64,000 nucleotides of DNA from Holtermannia corniformis (taxonomy: Eukaryota > Basidiomycota > Tremellomycetes > Holtermanniales). Of this stretch, positions 44,601 to 56,329 are shown piece by piece. The translations under genes were made by a program, and so were the position numbers. The stretch is from the NCBI GenBank assembly GCA_001599935.1, contig BCIJ01000009.1, positions 114,226 to 178,225 of the forward strand. Direction: 5' to 3'. The first letter of the stretch is position 1, and each line of letters starts with the position of its first letter. Under the pieces are notes generated by a model. That model was not told the DNA's origin. It made no database searches and worked only from the letters and a program-made list of their open reading frames with translations.

Positions 44601-47600
44601 GGGCCTGCTGGAGGACCTGATGGAGCTGGCCGCTGCGGATCGACTTCCTTGACAACTTCAGATGTACGGACGGTTCCAGACTGTGGTACTGCGTTTGGTC
44701 GAATCGTCTCGTGAACCACCTCGGAGATCTCATGCGGAGCTGGGATACCGGCACTTGTCTTCGCTTTGGCTGTAGGAACGTTGCCCAACTGCATTGCTCC
44801 GGGCGGCGCAAGGGTCGGTGCATTTGGATCGGTGGTAAACTCTTGGGTGACCTTGGTGTGCGTTGGGGCGCCCGGACCTGACTGCGTGATCTCCTCGACT
44901 GTTTCGCGCACGAGGCGCGGCTCGTCTCCGGCAGCACTAGGAGGGGTGATCGATATAGGAGGAGGCGGTGCACCCAGCAGCGACGGTGTAGTTAACGGTT
45001 TGCCAGTGCGAGGATTGAGGCGAGGACCGGCCGAAGGTGGCGGTGCGGTTGGCGCAGGTACCACGGTTGGCAGCGCGGCCTCAACTCCGCCCTCGTCGGG
45101 AAGGGCGAGGTTACCAGCGTCATCATGCTCGTGATCCTTGGTGTGAACGTTTTCCTTGTCGACCTCCTTGTGATGATAGCCCGGACCTTCACGGATAACC
45201 TCGCGTTCCTTTTGGACCGTCTTCTCCCGCAGGACGTCGGTGTAGTTGCCCATCTTGATCGGCTGCTCGCCGAGCTGCTCCTCAGGTTCGTTCGCAACTG
45301 TGACTGGAGGGGCGACCGTGGCAGGAGGCATCTCGGTGACGGGTGGCGGTTCAGTGATTCCTGGAAGACCATCCGAAGAACGAGGAACGGTACGCTGCAT
45401 GAGCTCGGAGACTATCGGAAACTCAGCCAGAATCAACCTGCAATAGGTACTTGACGCACCGCGATCCTGAAGCTGGCCAAGTTTGATGTCTTGCTCGATG
45501 TCCTTGAGCTGACCACTGGAGATACCGGGGCTCGACGGCTCATACTGCGTTCCATGTACACCATCGACAATCTTACCATCCGCGAGGATGGTGCCATCAG
45601 GAAGAACAGTTCCCTTAACGTGACCGGTACTAGGCGGCGCGGGAACAAGAGGCTCGAGAGGAACAGCAGGTTCGGCAGGAAAAGCCTCGATAACAGGCTC
45701 GCCGTGAACGCCATCGACAATTTCCCCAGTGTCAAGCTGCACCGTGCCATCAGGCTGAACGTGACCATGAACATGCGGAGGTGCTTGAATCTGAGCGCGC
45801 AGGGCATCGAGGTCGCGCAGGATGCCGGCGAGCTCTTCGTGTTGCTGCTTGCGCCCCGTTTCGATTTGATCAGACATGCCGTGCAGGTATCGAGAGATTT
45901 CGTTTTGCTGTTCGCCTTGCGCTTCCGCCAACGCTTGCGAGTTGCCAAGCGCGCGTTTGAAGCTATCCTCAGTGGCATTCTGAAGCTGTCAGCCACGCCG
46001 TTCACAATGGTGTAACTCACAGTCGCATCAGAAGCCGAGTGAATGTGCCCAGGGTGTTCGCTCGGCGTGACCAGTTGCGGAGTAGGTGTCGTCGTAGTCG
46101 TCGTAGGCGTTGTCGTCGTCGAAGTAGAGGTACCGGTGATGCCAAGGCCCGAGTCTGGCAGGTCGGGGCGTGCAGGGTCGCCAACTCTAGCGAGATGCCC
46201 AGCGTCTCGAGGCAGACCATAATCGCCAGTGGCACCCGGAACACCGGGAGGGTAGAACCCAGGTCTGCGCAAGGCCGGATTGACGTTCTGAGGTGTCAAT
46301 ATGTCGAAACGAAGACTCGCTTGACTCACCGGGCCAATAGGACCTCCAAAGCCAGGTCGCAAGCCGGGCATAAAAGGTCCCATTCCAGGTCCAACCATAC
46401 CCATTGGGCCAGGGAACATACCCATACCCATTCCTGGTCCGGGTGGTGGGAAGCCACGACGGAAGTAGGTTGTGGCTAGTGATGGTCAGTCGTTGAGCAA
46501 CACGCCAATACAACTGACTGATAGGATCGCGTGACGATGCAATTCGAGGCATTGTCATACGAGGGACTTCCATGCCACCAGGAGGCAAGAAGGGTGGACG
46601 CATCGGGGGCGGCTGGGGCCCAAAGGTCGTGGGCGGACCATATCCAGGGCCTACTGGCGAAGGAAGGTGCACAGGCTGGGGTGGCGGAGGCGTGTGTCGT
46701 CGCCGACGCGATTCATCTTCGTAGCGCCTTTCCAGCTCGTAAGGTTCCTCGCGCGGTTCTTCTTCGCCATAGTACGGCTGTGGAGGGGGGGTTGGCGGCT
46801 GTGGTTCATACTCTTCGTGCGGCTCCTCGGGGATCGGGGTTGGTACATGGGGCGACGGCGGTTGAACGCGCTGAGGAGCCGGCTGATATATGGGCTCTTC
46901 TGGCCAGTCTTGTTCGTACTCTGGCTCGGCGGGAGTGGGATGCGACATTGGCATCTTGCGGCGGATCCTAGGAAAGCCCTTTGGCACGCCCGTAGTAGGC
47001 TGGACTTGCTCTCGAGGAGGTGTTGCCGGTGGTAGGTTGCGGATCTCGAAGTCTGAGCAGTTCTCAGTGCCATGATCAGAGATTCAGCAACGTACCTTCG
47101 TCAAAGTCAACGCTTGGCAACTCTCCATCCAAAAGTGAGTCGGGAACAGGTGTCATAGTACCATCGCGCTCATAGTCGGAAGCGTAGCTGCCCGGTGGAG
47201 CAGGCGCCTTGCGCAAGGCTTCATCCGAGTAGATGCTTCCACTGCCACGAAAGCTTGATGCGTATCCCGCTTCGGATGGGGCAACGTTGGACTGCTGGTC
47301 GGGCGGGGTCAAGTACTGCGGCGGAGCCGGGTCAGGCCCTCGCTCGGGTGCGTAGCCTAGCTCGTGGGCTATCTCACTATCACCAGACCTGACCAACAGG
47401 CGCCGAAGCAAGTCTTCTATGCGATGCAAAGTAGGCCCGCGCGCACTGGAGTCCCTCTTGCGTGCAGCTTCCTGCGCATCAAGAATGTCGTTCGTGCGCC
47501 CTAACAATGTGCCGAGAATGATGCGCATGTCATCGAGTTCGCTGGCGATTGCATCAGGCCTGACGGGCGGTGGCGTCAGCGGCCTCGCAGTAGATGCCGA

Positions 47601-50600
47601 CGAGGTAGAGCTCGAAGGCGACGAAGGTGGCGAAGCTGAGGGCGAGGGCGGCTCGTCATCTTTCGCAGGGACCGGAGGTGGGGTGCCTTTGTTGCTGACC
47701 GCGCGAGAGATCCCATAGACGTTGTTCTCTATGCGGTTCAGTTGATCGTGCATCCGGCTGTTCTGGTTGCGGCGAGTGTGTTCTTGTCCCTCGAGGTAAT
47801 TCTACCGCACAGTTAGAGAAAGCCAAGTTTCAGACGGTGACACGGACCAGAAGCTTGTTGACGTCTGCCGAAATAATGCCGCCCGACGTAGGACCTGGTT
47901 CAGCCTCTGATACCGACGGTACTGGTGGCGGTGTAGGTGCGCGAGGTGAAGGCGCTACAGAGGGGCCAAAGATGGATGAGGCCGTCGAATTCAAAGACGG
48001 CACCTGCACACGGCGCAGTCGCCCAGGTGTCGATGGCTTCGACACAGTCGGTGGAAGGCTCGAATGCACCGATGGTGACTTTGTAGAGCTAGAAGGCGGC
48101 GCAGACCGCGCTGGCTGACTTGGTCTCGAGATGCTGCTTGTCTCGCTCCTCGACTCTTGACACGAGCAAATCGACGCCGTCAGGAAATTGGTGGTGCAGC
48201 CGCTTGCGTGTCCTGTTGCATACCGCGACTGGCCAGATGAAGCTTGCGGCGAGCGGTACGATTCAGCCGTGCGCGCCGTCTGGTACATGCTCGTAGGCGC
48301 AGTGCGGTATGTCGGCATCTGGCTTCCGATCGACGAGCGCCGTTCGAGTTCTTCGAGTAGCTCCGAGCCAGACTCGGGCTCACTGATGAGCGTCGCTGAA
48401 TCCCAATCGTCCGAAGGACTAGCGTCTGTTGTGACGCTTGGCGGGAGCACGGTAGTGTACGACTGCGAAGTCACGGAGCCAGCAGACGTGCCCTCGCGAG
48501 AAGGACGAGACGACTGCGGGATCGGTGGCGGAGGTGCCGTGTTGAACGACTGCGTCTGACCGCTACTGACCGAAGCGTCGTAGTAGCTCGTCCTGGCAGA
48601 TGCTGTGATGAACTCCGATACCGGCCGTGTGCGCGCAGTCGCCGCTCTGCTCCTCGACAGCGTCGATGTGCCACTTGGCGCCGCAGTAGCCTCGTCGGAA
48701 GACCACGCTGGCGCCGTGTCGTACATTGAGATTGGTCGCGGTGGGATAGCCGTACGCAAAGTCGTTGCCGAAGTCGGTGGCTGAGAGCTCTGACCTTCAT
48801 CTGCCGTCTCGAAACTGCCGTCAAGCGAAGAGCTCAAGCGCGCTGTAGCAGAGGATGCCGAAGGGGGTGGAAGCGGTGTGGCGCTATAGTTGGCAGTTGT
48901 AGGCGTCGACAGTGTGCTTCGCGGCCCGTGTACGGATTGGAAGTCGGGCATGGGCGTCATGACCGTACCGTATTGACTTGGGGACTGAGGCTCTACAGCC
49001 GTGGCTGTCGACGAGGTTTGCGGCGTGCCCGTCGATACACTGCCGTGGGCAGTTGCCGGAGGCGTGCCAGAGCCCAGAGACGCCGTCGCGAAAGGCTCGA
49101 TTGTGGCCGCTTGACGGGCTGTGCGGTCAGAAGAGCCAGAGACGGGCGTTGCGAAAGCCGTCATGATTTGCGGCACCGTTCGCGCGGTCGCCTCGGATAC
49201 AGCCGTCTCGTATCCGCTTGCAGACATCGGTGCCAGCGCAGTGTACATCGAGCGCTCCGTCGCTGCCGTCCCAAACTCGAACGGCGACCCGAGACTAAAG
49301 TCTGGACGAGTTGCAGGCGTCATCATTTGAGTTTGAGCGTCCGAGGGCGAAGAGGTGCGATGCATGACGGCGAAAGGCGCCTCGAGCCTCGGTGGCGGGA
49401 CTCCTCCCGCGAACGCAAAGTCGCGGGATGAAGGCTGCGTCGACCGGGCCGTGTCAGCCGTCAACGGCACAAGCTGTTGCGTTGGCGTCGGGTGAATAGT
49501 GTGTCGCTGCGGCGCTCGAGCTGGCTCCTCTGGTGTGAGCTCGAGGTCTGCCTCGCTGGCGACTCTGCGTAAACTGCGCTGACGATCAACACCGCCGACC
49601 GCTAGGCGCCGACTACCGCGCTGGACGATGGGCGCCGTCAGCCCGCCAGAAGTCTCGATGACAGCGTCGTCCGCGGCCGTTTGGGGTTGAGTCTGAGCAG
49701 GTGAAGGCAGCAGCAACGAGTCGGTGCGCGAGTTACGATTGCCCGGAAGCGGGTTGTTGTACATGGTCGAGGCCGAGCCGTCGTCGCTGCTGCCTGCTTC
49801 AGAGCGGTTCGGGTAGAGCGAGGACGAGCGTTGACCTGGCGCGGGGGCACGCTCAAGAGCGTCCCAGATGGCACCGACCCAGCGCACTGCGTAGTCAGTA
49901 TTGCAACTCCCCAGCTGGGTCACTCACCTCGATCTCTGGCCGATTCGCAGCCCAAGCGCTCGAGGCCATCATCGTAGACCTGAGCAGCATCAGTTGGACT
50001 GCTGGGCTCCTGGCACAAACCCACCATCTGGAATGGATAGAGATTGTCCGCTAGACCCTGATCACGCGCCGCAACGCTGCCAATGTCGCTCCTCGCACTC
50101 GGGTGGTTTGGGCTCGGGATCGAGCGGACTTCTGTACGAGCTTCAGAACACCTTCGACAGCTTGACCGCAGCACAACGTACCCTGACACCACTGTAGATC
50201 AAGCACGACGACGGCGGTACCGCCCGACGGAGTCTTCCAGCTCAGGCTTAGCGCAGTCGGGAAGAGTCGAGCATCGGCTTTGACCCAACGAAAGTCGGGC
50301 GCGGCAGCTTGGTCGTGCACGTTGAGGTAGTAGAGTGTCCCAGTGCGGATCGGCTACGAATGTCAGCGCTGAACAAAGTCGATACCATAAAGCGCACCTC
50401 GCCCGAAGGTGTCAAAGCTTGCGAAGGGACGCGCTCGCGCTCTTTCGAGGGTCCGCCTTGTCGCGGTGTCGCCTGGGCTGGCCGCTCCGAGGCAGCTGGG
50501 ACAGTCAATCCCAGTCCACCACCAGGCGCAGGCGCGGGTGGAGGGTCGTCTGTGACTTTTTCTGGCTGTTCGGCATCGCGAAGCGCACGATCGCCATACC

Positions 50601-51832
50601 GACCATTCTTCCGACGGATACTGAGAAAGCCCTCAGCGAGCGCGTTGCGACCGCGTGTGCGCGCGCCAAACATCTTGCCGGCTTTCTCTGGACTCGCGCT
50701 GGACCCTGACGCGGCTGCTGGGCCGGCGCTGCTGCGATTCCGCCAAGCGGCGACCATGGTCCGCACTGATGAGAGTGGCGACGGGCTGGGCTTGCCCGCT
50801 GGAGGCGCTGGTGATTGTTGTCGGTAGTTGAAAGCTGACGGTGGCGATGGCTCCTTGTCTTTAGCGACTGGCGGCGGGGGCGGTCCAGCATCGCTGACAG
50901 AGCCTGTCGAGCCTGGGATCGGGGACAGGCGCGATGGTCGGTGCTCGCTCGCCGGTACGGATGGAAAGGAGCGCAAGAGGGAGGTAGCGGGTGAAGATGA
51001 AAAGCTTGACTCGGTGCCGCCGGGTCGTCTGGTGAATGGCTCAATCTCGCGCTCTTTGCCCTTTTCTCGAAAATCTGTCAAGGGCGTTGAAAAGACGTCG
51101 CCGGGTGTATAATGTGGCGGCTCGTCTATGCTTGATGTCGGCTTGCGAGGGGAAGCAGCCCCACCGGTCAGTGTCTTTGTGAGCGGCGTTTCACCCGACT
51201 TGGCTTCGAACAGGGCGATCAAGCCGGCAGCACGGCTTGGCGTGACTTGCGGTTGAGCGGGTTGGGACGATGATGCGCCCAGAGAGCGATTCGGGGTCCT
51301 TGGCCCACGGAGCGTCTGGGAGCGCGTCGGGCTGAGAGTGCCCTGTGATGATGGAGGGTTCGGACTGGGTGTGCGATAGTGGCGATGTGGATTCGCAAGT
51401 GATGACAGGGACGAGGACGATTGTGAGGATGAGAGCGTGTCGAGGGTCGATAGCACGTCTTTGAACGCTTGATCTGTAGCCGTGTAAGAGTCGGCGCGGC
51501 CGCAATGGCAACGTACCCTGTGAAGCCGTCGTGCCGGCCGTCATGACACTGTCGTTTCGACTCAACCCTGCGCCGCGCAACGAGCGCCGTGGTCCGACAG
51601 GTTTACCGAACCCTCGAAGGGGCGGCATCACCGTCTTGCCCGCGCTCGTCGACGCGGCATCGAATCGATCCGCTGGGGGCGGTACGAGCGGCGAAGGCGA
51701 GCTGTGCGCACTGACGTATTGCGAGGAAGAGGCCGTGGGCGACAACAAGCCGTCCACGACGCTGCTTGGAGCGTCGGGCGTGGAAGCGGCCTGCCACCGC
51801 CTGGGACGCGGCGAGAGCGGTTGAGGGTCCAT
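41692..51832 (-). CDS. Giant PH-like domain scaffold protein (about 3,124 aa)
   Basis: Eighteen phase-consistent exons: 51832-51517, 51473-50398, 50353-50182, 50131-50025, 49979-49928, 49886-47848, 47801-47096, 47052-46519, 46475-46330, 46287-46021, 45979-45460, 45411-44189, 44138-42370, 42326-42299, 42252-42143, 42097-41986, 41939-41766, 41715-41692. Residues about 465-588 look like a PH domain (IRTGTLYYLNVHDQ, RWVKADARLFPTALSLSW, LYPFQMVYDDGLERL, VRWVGAIWDAL). The rest is mostly Ser/Thr/Pro-rich disorder with helical stretches near 1254, 1805 and 2800-2960 (Ala/Lys/Glu-rich), a PDGT...GxIVDGVHG repeat pair near 1885 and 1940, an LPDGR pair near 2603 and 2630, and a conserved-looking C-terminal helix (GEVRTLLKEVGDLRESRR). 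It resembles unnamed large basidiomycete PH proteins; a membrane or cortical scaffold is an inference. Donors at 50397 and 44188 are ambiguous. Confidence 0.75.
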
Positions 51833-52453
51833 GCGTGCTCAGTCGGTCGCGTACAGCATCCCGTCTTGTCGTGTTTCTTGCCGTTGTTGTCGTCTTGCGC
51901 ACCGAGCGAAAAGGTAAACAGACGGATGGATGCACGGCCAGCAAAGGACGGATGGGAGCGAACACGTCGAGGACGAGGACGTGGTGGTGCGCCGAGCATG
52001 CTAGCGTGTGTGTGTGTCGACGCGGATAGGGGCAAGCGTCCGTGCTGCCGTCGATCGGATCGGGTCGAGCAGACGCTGCGAGCGCCAGCGGATCGTCTTG
52101 CAGGCATGGCGAGCATCTGAGCTTGCGTGAGAAGGGGATCCTGCTCTGCAACGCAGAGCAAGCAAGGGTGTTGCGGCGAGACGATGAGCACAGACTATCA
52201 GCCACGCGCGGATCGCTTCAGGGGTCAGCATCTCCCGGTCATCTTGCAGTCAGTCAGCGGCCAGGCCAGCAGCAGCAGAGCATGAGTGTATCAATGTCCA
52301 TCAGTGAGGTCCATCCGCTCATCAGTTTCTCGCCAAGCTGCAGAGGATGGAGGTCGGACCGCCCGGCGTGACGCTGGGATCCAACACGTGGTGGTCGACG
52401 CTCTCGTCCGGACCTGCACCACGCCGAATACTATCATAGTAGCGGTCGACAAG
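51833..52453. promoter_or_regulatory. Divergent promoter region, giant gene / hypothetical gene
   Basis: A 621-bp stretch between two divergent starts. It has a short GTGTGTGTGT run near 52009, which is the only simple repeat, and no plausible coding frame. Confidence 0.4.
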
Positions 52454-53140
52454 ATGAGCAGTACAGAGCTAGATCTGGCAGCACGACGCAAGACGCTGCG
52501 AGTCACCGAGTATCCATCCATGTCTCGAGCTGATCCCGCCAGGTCTCTGCTCCCGAATCCAGCCTCGGGCTCGACCCTGCACGTTCCAGGCTACATTATC
52601 GTCTCGTCTCTGAATCAGTCAGCGCCCGAACGGATCATTCGGTTGGTCAGTAACCTGCTCGACTCTGGGGCCGCGATCGCGGCCGAGTTGGGGAGTGCGA
52701 GCGTGCTCTCGGGTCTCACGAGCGACGACACGGATCTCGGTGATGTCGGCGTCTTGATCCGCCTCGATGGTGACAGCTCTGACGGATCCGTCGCGGGTCT
52801 CGGCAACACGCTCGCTCACGCGCTCGGGTACACTGACGCCGTTGTACGTGGCCGTGCGCCAGATTGGCGGATGCTGACCGTGCGCGATCAAAAGGTCGAC
52901 GCCACAGCACTCGCATCATCCTTATTGCCATCTGCGCTCCACTCGTCGTCGTCCGTGTCCGTAAGCAAGGTCACGCCGTCGGTCACCAGAGGGTTCTCGA
53001 GCTTTGCCGCGGCGCTCTCGGCGCCTCAGGAAGCGACGTTTACGCCGGGAGCAGAGCCCGAGCACCAAGTGTCCCTGCTCTGGGGTGTGCGAGACGGCTG
53101 GCTCGTGGCGCTCGTGAGCGTTGCCGTCGTGCTCGAGTAG
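52454..53140 (+). CDS. Hypothetical protein with hydrophobic C-terminus (228 aa)
   Basis: Intronless frame from ATG 52454 (gacaagATGagc). The product has no signal peptide. It has a globular-looking middle rich in Ser/Asp/Gly/Leu (YIIVSSLNQSAPERIIRLVS, DLGDVGVLIRLDGDSSDG, LAHALGYTDAVVRGRAPDW), a Ser/Val linker, and a terminal hydrophobic segment (DGWLVALVSVAVVLE) ending right at the stop. The tail could be a buried strand rather than a membrane anchor. No family is recognised. Codon use resembles the neighbouring genes. Confidence 0.55.
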   Translation: MSSTELDLAARRKTLRVTEYPSMSRADPARSLLPNPASGSTLHVPGYIIVSSLNQSAPERIIRLVSNLLDSGAAIAAELGSASVLSGLTSDDTDLGDVGVLIRLDGDSSDGSVAGLGNTLAHALGYTDAVVRGRAPDWRMLTVRDQKVDATALASSLLPSALHSSSSVSVSKVTPSVTRGFSSFAAALSAPQEATFTPGAEPEHQVSLLWGVRDGWLVALVSVAVVLE

Positions 53141-54375
53141 AGTCTACCATGATGCATGCCACGATATCTGCTGCCAAGTCGTCGTTCCTAGCCGTCAAGC
53201 CACTCGGAGATGACCACGCTCGTGCTCAACATGGAGGGTGAGATGGCGCATCCTGCGGGTTTGGCAGGGCAGCGGGTCCGGAGTAATGACGGGTTGTCGA
53301 CAGAGCGTGGCAGCCGAAAAGTGCCCGCAGTGTCAGGACAACTCGGGTCGGTCGAGACCGTTGCCGCTTCCGGCTACGCTCGAGCGCGCGTCCATCAATC
53401 AGGGCGGTCGCATGCTGATCGTCTGGCCGGCGGTTCTATCGCTGCTCTGCGACATGGACTGGATGCATGCTTTGATCGCCGTCATCTGTCTCACTCGCAC
53501 CCACCGACACGACGACTGTAACCTTGGTCGCCGTCGAGCGAGCTGCAAGCGGCGGCTGTCACGCTCGCGTGGCCGGCACTGTAGTCTAACGCAAACCCTA
53601 ACGGAAACCGATCCCGAGCCGGAAGCGAACGCTTGCCGCACGGACAGAACACGGTCCTCGCCGCGGCAGTCGATCTCGTTGCGGATTCTACTCTAGCGTG
53701 TGATCGTGTGCTGTATGAGCTGTCGATTGCATAGTGCACGGACGGAAGCTGGTTGGTAGCGTGTGCTCGGGTGCTCCGAGCGGCACACTAGCCGTCGACA
53801 CGACTGTACACTTGCTGATTGCGGCTGTCTCGGTGGCGTCAGTGCTTGAGCGACCCTGAGTGGAGTCGTGGCCACGGTTGGACGACGTGCGAGTGAGACA
53901 GCGGCCGAGCTCAAGCACAGGCGATCAGCTCGACTATCCGTCCTGGCCTCGATTACGCTCGGTCGCATCCGGCCAGCACGCATCAGCACGCTCCCTCGGC
54001 AACATACAAGACGAGAACCAGACCGACATCCCCACTCTCACTCTCACGCGTTCTCGGTCCCGATCGTCCCTCCCGCGTCCCGCCCTTCCCGCCGCGGCAA
54101 CAAGTCGACAGTCTCGGATCGAGGATCAGACCGGTCGACCGTCACCCATTCACGGCGATCTCGGACCCGGCGAGGCTTCCTGCCAGCCAGCACTCCCGCG
54201 ACCGAGCCAGAGCTCACTCGCACTCGTCTGACGTCGACGGAGCATTCCCACCGTCTCACTTTCCTTGCCTCCCGTCGGGCGCTCGTCAATCCCCGGCCGG
54301 TTGGGTAGAAAGCGCCGTCTGTGCAGACCGTTATCAGCCATCAACTTGGACTTTGCATCCCTCTTACCGCCCAGC
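53141..54375. other. Longest gene-free stretch in the window (1.2 kb)
   Basis: Only Arg/Ser-rich chance frames are seen on both strands, with no ATG-led frame of credible composition and no splice-linked series. The last 350 bp are pyrimidine-rich on the plus strand (CCCACTCTCACTCTCACGCG) and probably form the leader of the gene at 54376. No tRNA, repeat array or transposon end is visible. Confidence 0.45.
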
Positions 54376-56006
54376 ATGCTCCTTCGTCTTTTGCCTGCTC
54401 CCAGCCCGGCCCAGCCATCCCCTCCCACCATCCTGTTCACCCTGCCACTGCCCACGCACCCTTATACGTGAGTGACCGCGCGCGCGTGTAACCGAAGCGG
54501 CAGCTCATGCTTCTCAGCTCGCGCGGCTTGCCTCTGCCAAACAACCTGCTCGCTCACAAGCAAGTGTGCCTGCAAGAGGACATTGAGTGTGCAAACGTCC
54601 TGCTCGGTGACAAGAGCTGCTGGATGAACGGCGTGAGTGGTGTGGATGCGGCGCAAAAGATGCGTGCTCAACAGCGCTCGTAGATTATCGACGACGTCAC
54701 GTTCTCACTGCCCGCCGGTCAGGTCATCGTCAACCTGACCGATGCCTCGACCGTCACGTTCCCCGTCTCGCCGCGGTGCGCAAGCTTGCTCCAGCAGGTC
54801 GTTGACGAGGTCGCGCTCTCGTTTCAAGCTCCTGCCGCACCGCCTGTGCGTCCCGCCGCCGCGCCATCGGCCAAGCGGTCGCCAGGCAGCTTGCTTCTTG
54901 GCCTGCTCTCGCCGCTGCTCGCCTCGCCGCCCCAGCCCGGCCACTCGGCACCTACGCACCGCGCGATCCAATCCGCGCGCACCCACCGCCGCCAAGCACG
55001 CTCGCTGCTCGTCGACACGTTCCGCCAGTTTGTGCTGCCGGCCCTCAAGCACCACCTCGCGCCCGCGTACCTACCTTGGGTCATCCACAGCGAGCTCGGC
55101 CGCAAGGCCGACGAGTTCCATGACCTCAAACGCGAGATTGACGCCCTGCTCAACACCAACGGCATCCCGGCCAGTGTCCAGCGCACGATCCGCGCGCGAT
55201 CCGTCAGCACGAGCACGCTGTCCTCGACCGGGTCGTCGTCCGACTCTGAATCGACCGATGGCCCCGTCACGCCCGCGACCTCGCGCTTTGCGTCCCCGTC
55301 CATGTCGTTCTCTTCCATCTGCGACGCTGCAGCCGAGCCGGCACGCCCGCTCTCGCCCTCGGGCTACCTGCTCTCCCTCCCGCCGCACCACTCGCTCCCG
55401 CTGCCGCTCCAAGCGCGCTACACGACCCTCCTGACTCGGTTGAGCAAAATCGCGTCGCGCCAATCGTCGATCAAAAAGCTCAACGCGCGGTACGAGCGCG
55501 AAGAGGCCAAGCGCCGCTGGCTCGAGTCTGTCGATGCCGGTCGACTCGCCGAAAAGGCGACCCGCCGCGCGGCCGCAAACGGAAGCGCTCAGGCGCGCGA
55601 CAACCTACGCGAAGGCAACAAGCCGGTCAAGCGGTCTTCGCTATGGCAGTCGTGGACTCCCGAGCGGGACGCGGTATCGACCCACCCGGCGGTTTGCGAG
55701 ACCGAGAGCGTTAAGGCGGAACTCGAGCGCGCTCTCGAGTACGCTAGCATCCACCCACGCCGACCGTCGATCCAGACACCGGCATCCTACTCGCCACCCG
55801 CACTCGTTGCTAGCACTTTAGACGGGTCGCTCGCGTCCACAGACGCCGAAGACGACTGGGAGCTACAGACACCAACATCGCCCACATGCCCATCGATCGC
55901 AATGTTTGAACCAGCGCCGCAGCTCAAGCCCATCGTGCCAGCCATCATATGGCCAACATACACTGCCGACGCCGACGCCGACGCCGAAGGCTATGCCTGC
56001 GCCTGA
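54376..56006 (+). CDS. Hypothetical protein (509 aa)
   Basis: Exons 54376-54467, 54518-54632 and 54684-56006. The strong GTGAGT introns and matching phases support starting at 54376 rather than at the ATG at 54507, which lies inside intron 1. The N-terminal 90 residues look globular (NNLLAHKQVCLQEDIECANV, SCWMNGIIDDVTFSLPAGQV, PRCASLLQQVVDEVALSF); the middle is Ala/Pro-rich with a helical stretch (DTFRQFVLPALKHHLAPAYL, SELGRKADEFHDLKREID), and the rest is Ser-rich with a basic coiled segment (SSIKKLNARYEREEAKRRWL). The C-terminus repeats ADADAD. No family is recognised. Confidence 0.6.
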
Positions 56007-56329
56007 ACCCAGACCGACCGAAAACATTCATTGCCTCACGGACACGGACACTGGACCTAGACTTTCCGGGCACTTTTCCTTTCCTTCATCCTTGTGGATA
56101 CTACGCTCTGCCACTCTTTTGGGCCTCCTCTCTCTTTTTGCTTGTGTCACCTAAATGCTGTTGTATAGACTCATCTTACGAGCGATGTAAATATCCCGAC
56201 GGAGAACGCCATGCTGCAACGCGCGCGCAAGGCAGAGCCGTAACCGTGCGTCGGAACCAACCGTGGCGCGGGTGCAGACCGATCGGCAATCAACCAATCT
56301 CATTCCCAGTCGATTACAAGCGGCCGAGG
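56007..56329. other. Intergenic between convergent genes
   Basis: A 323-bp gap between the ends of the 54376 gene and NUF2. No coding frame is recognised; both terminators should lie here. Confidence 0.4.

Noticed and set aside
53238..54308. Several overlapping Arg/Ser-rich frames in the 1.2-kb gap
   Set aside because: Composition is typical of GC-rich non-coding DNA; starts are not ATG or lack context, and no splice-linked set forms a coherent protein.
54507..54632. Gene start at ATG 54507 for the 509-aa protein
   Set aside because: The ATG is within a strong GTGAGT...CAG intron; splicing from the exon at 54376 gives a longer phase-consistent product.
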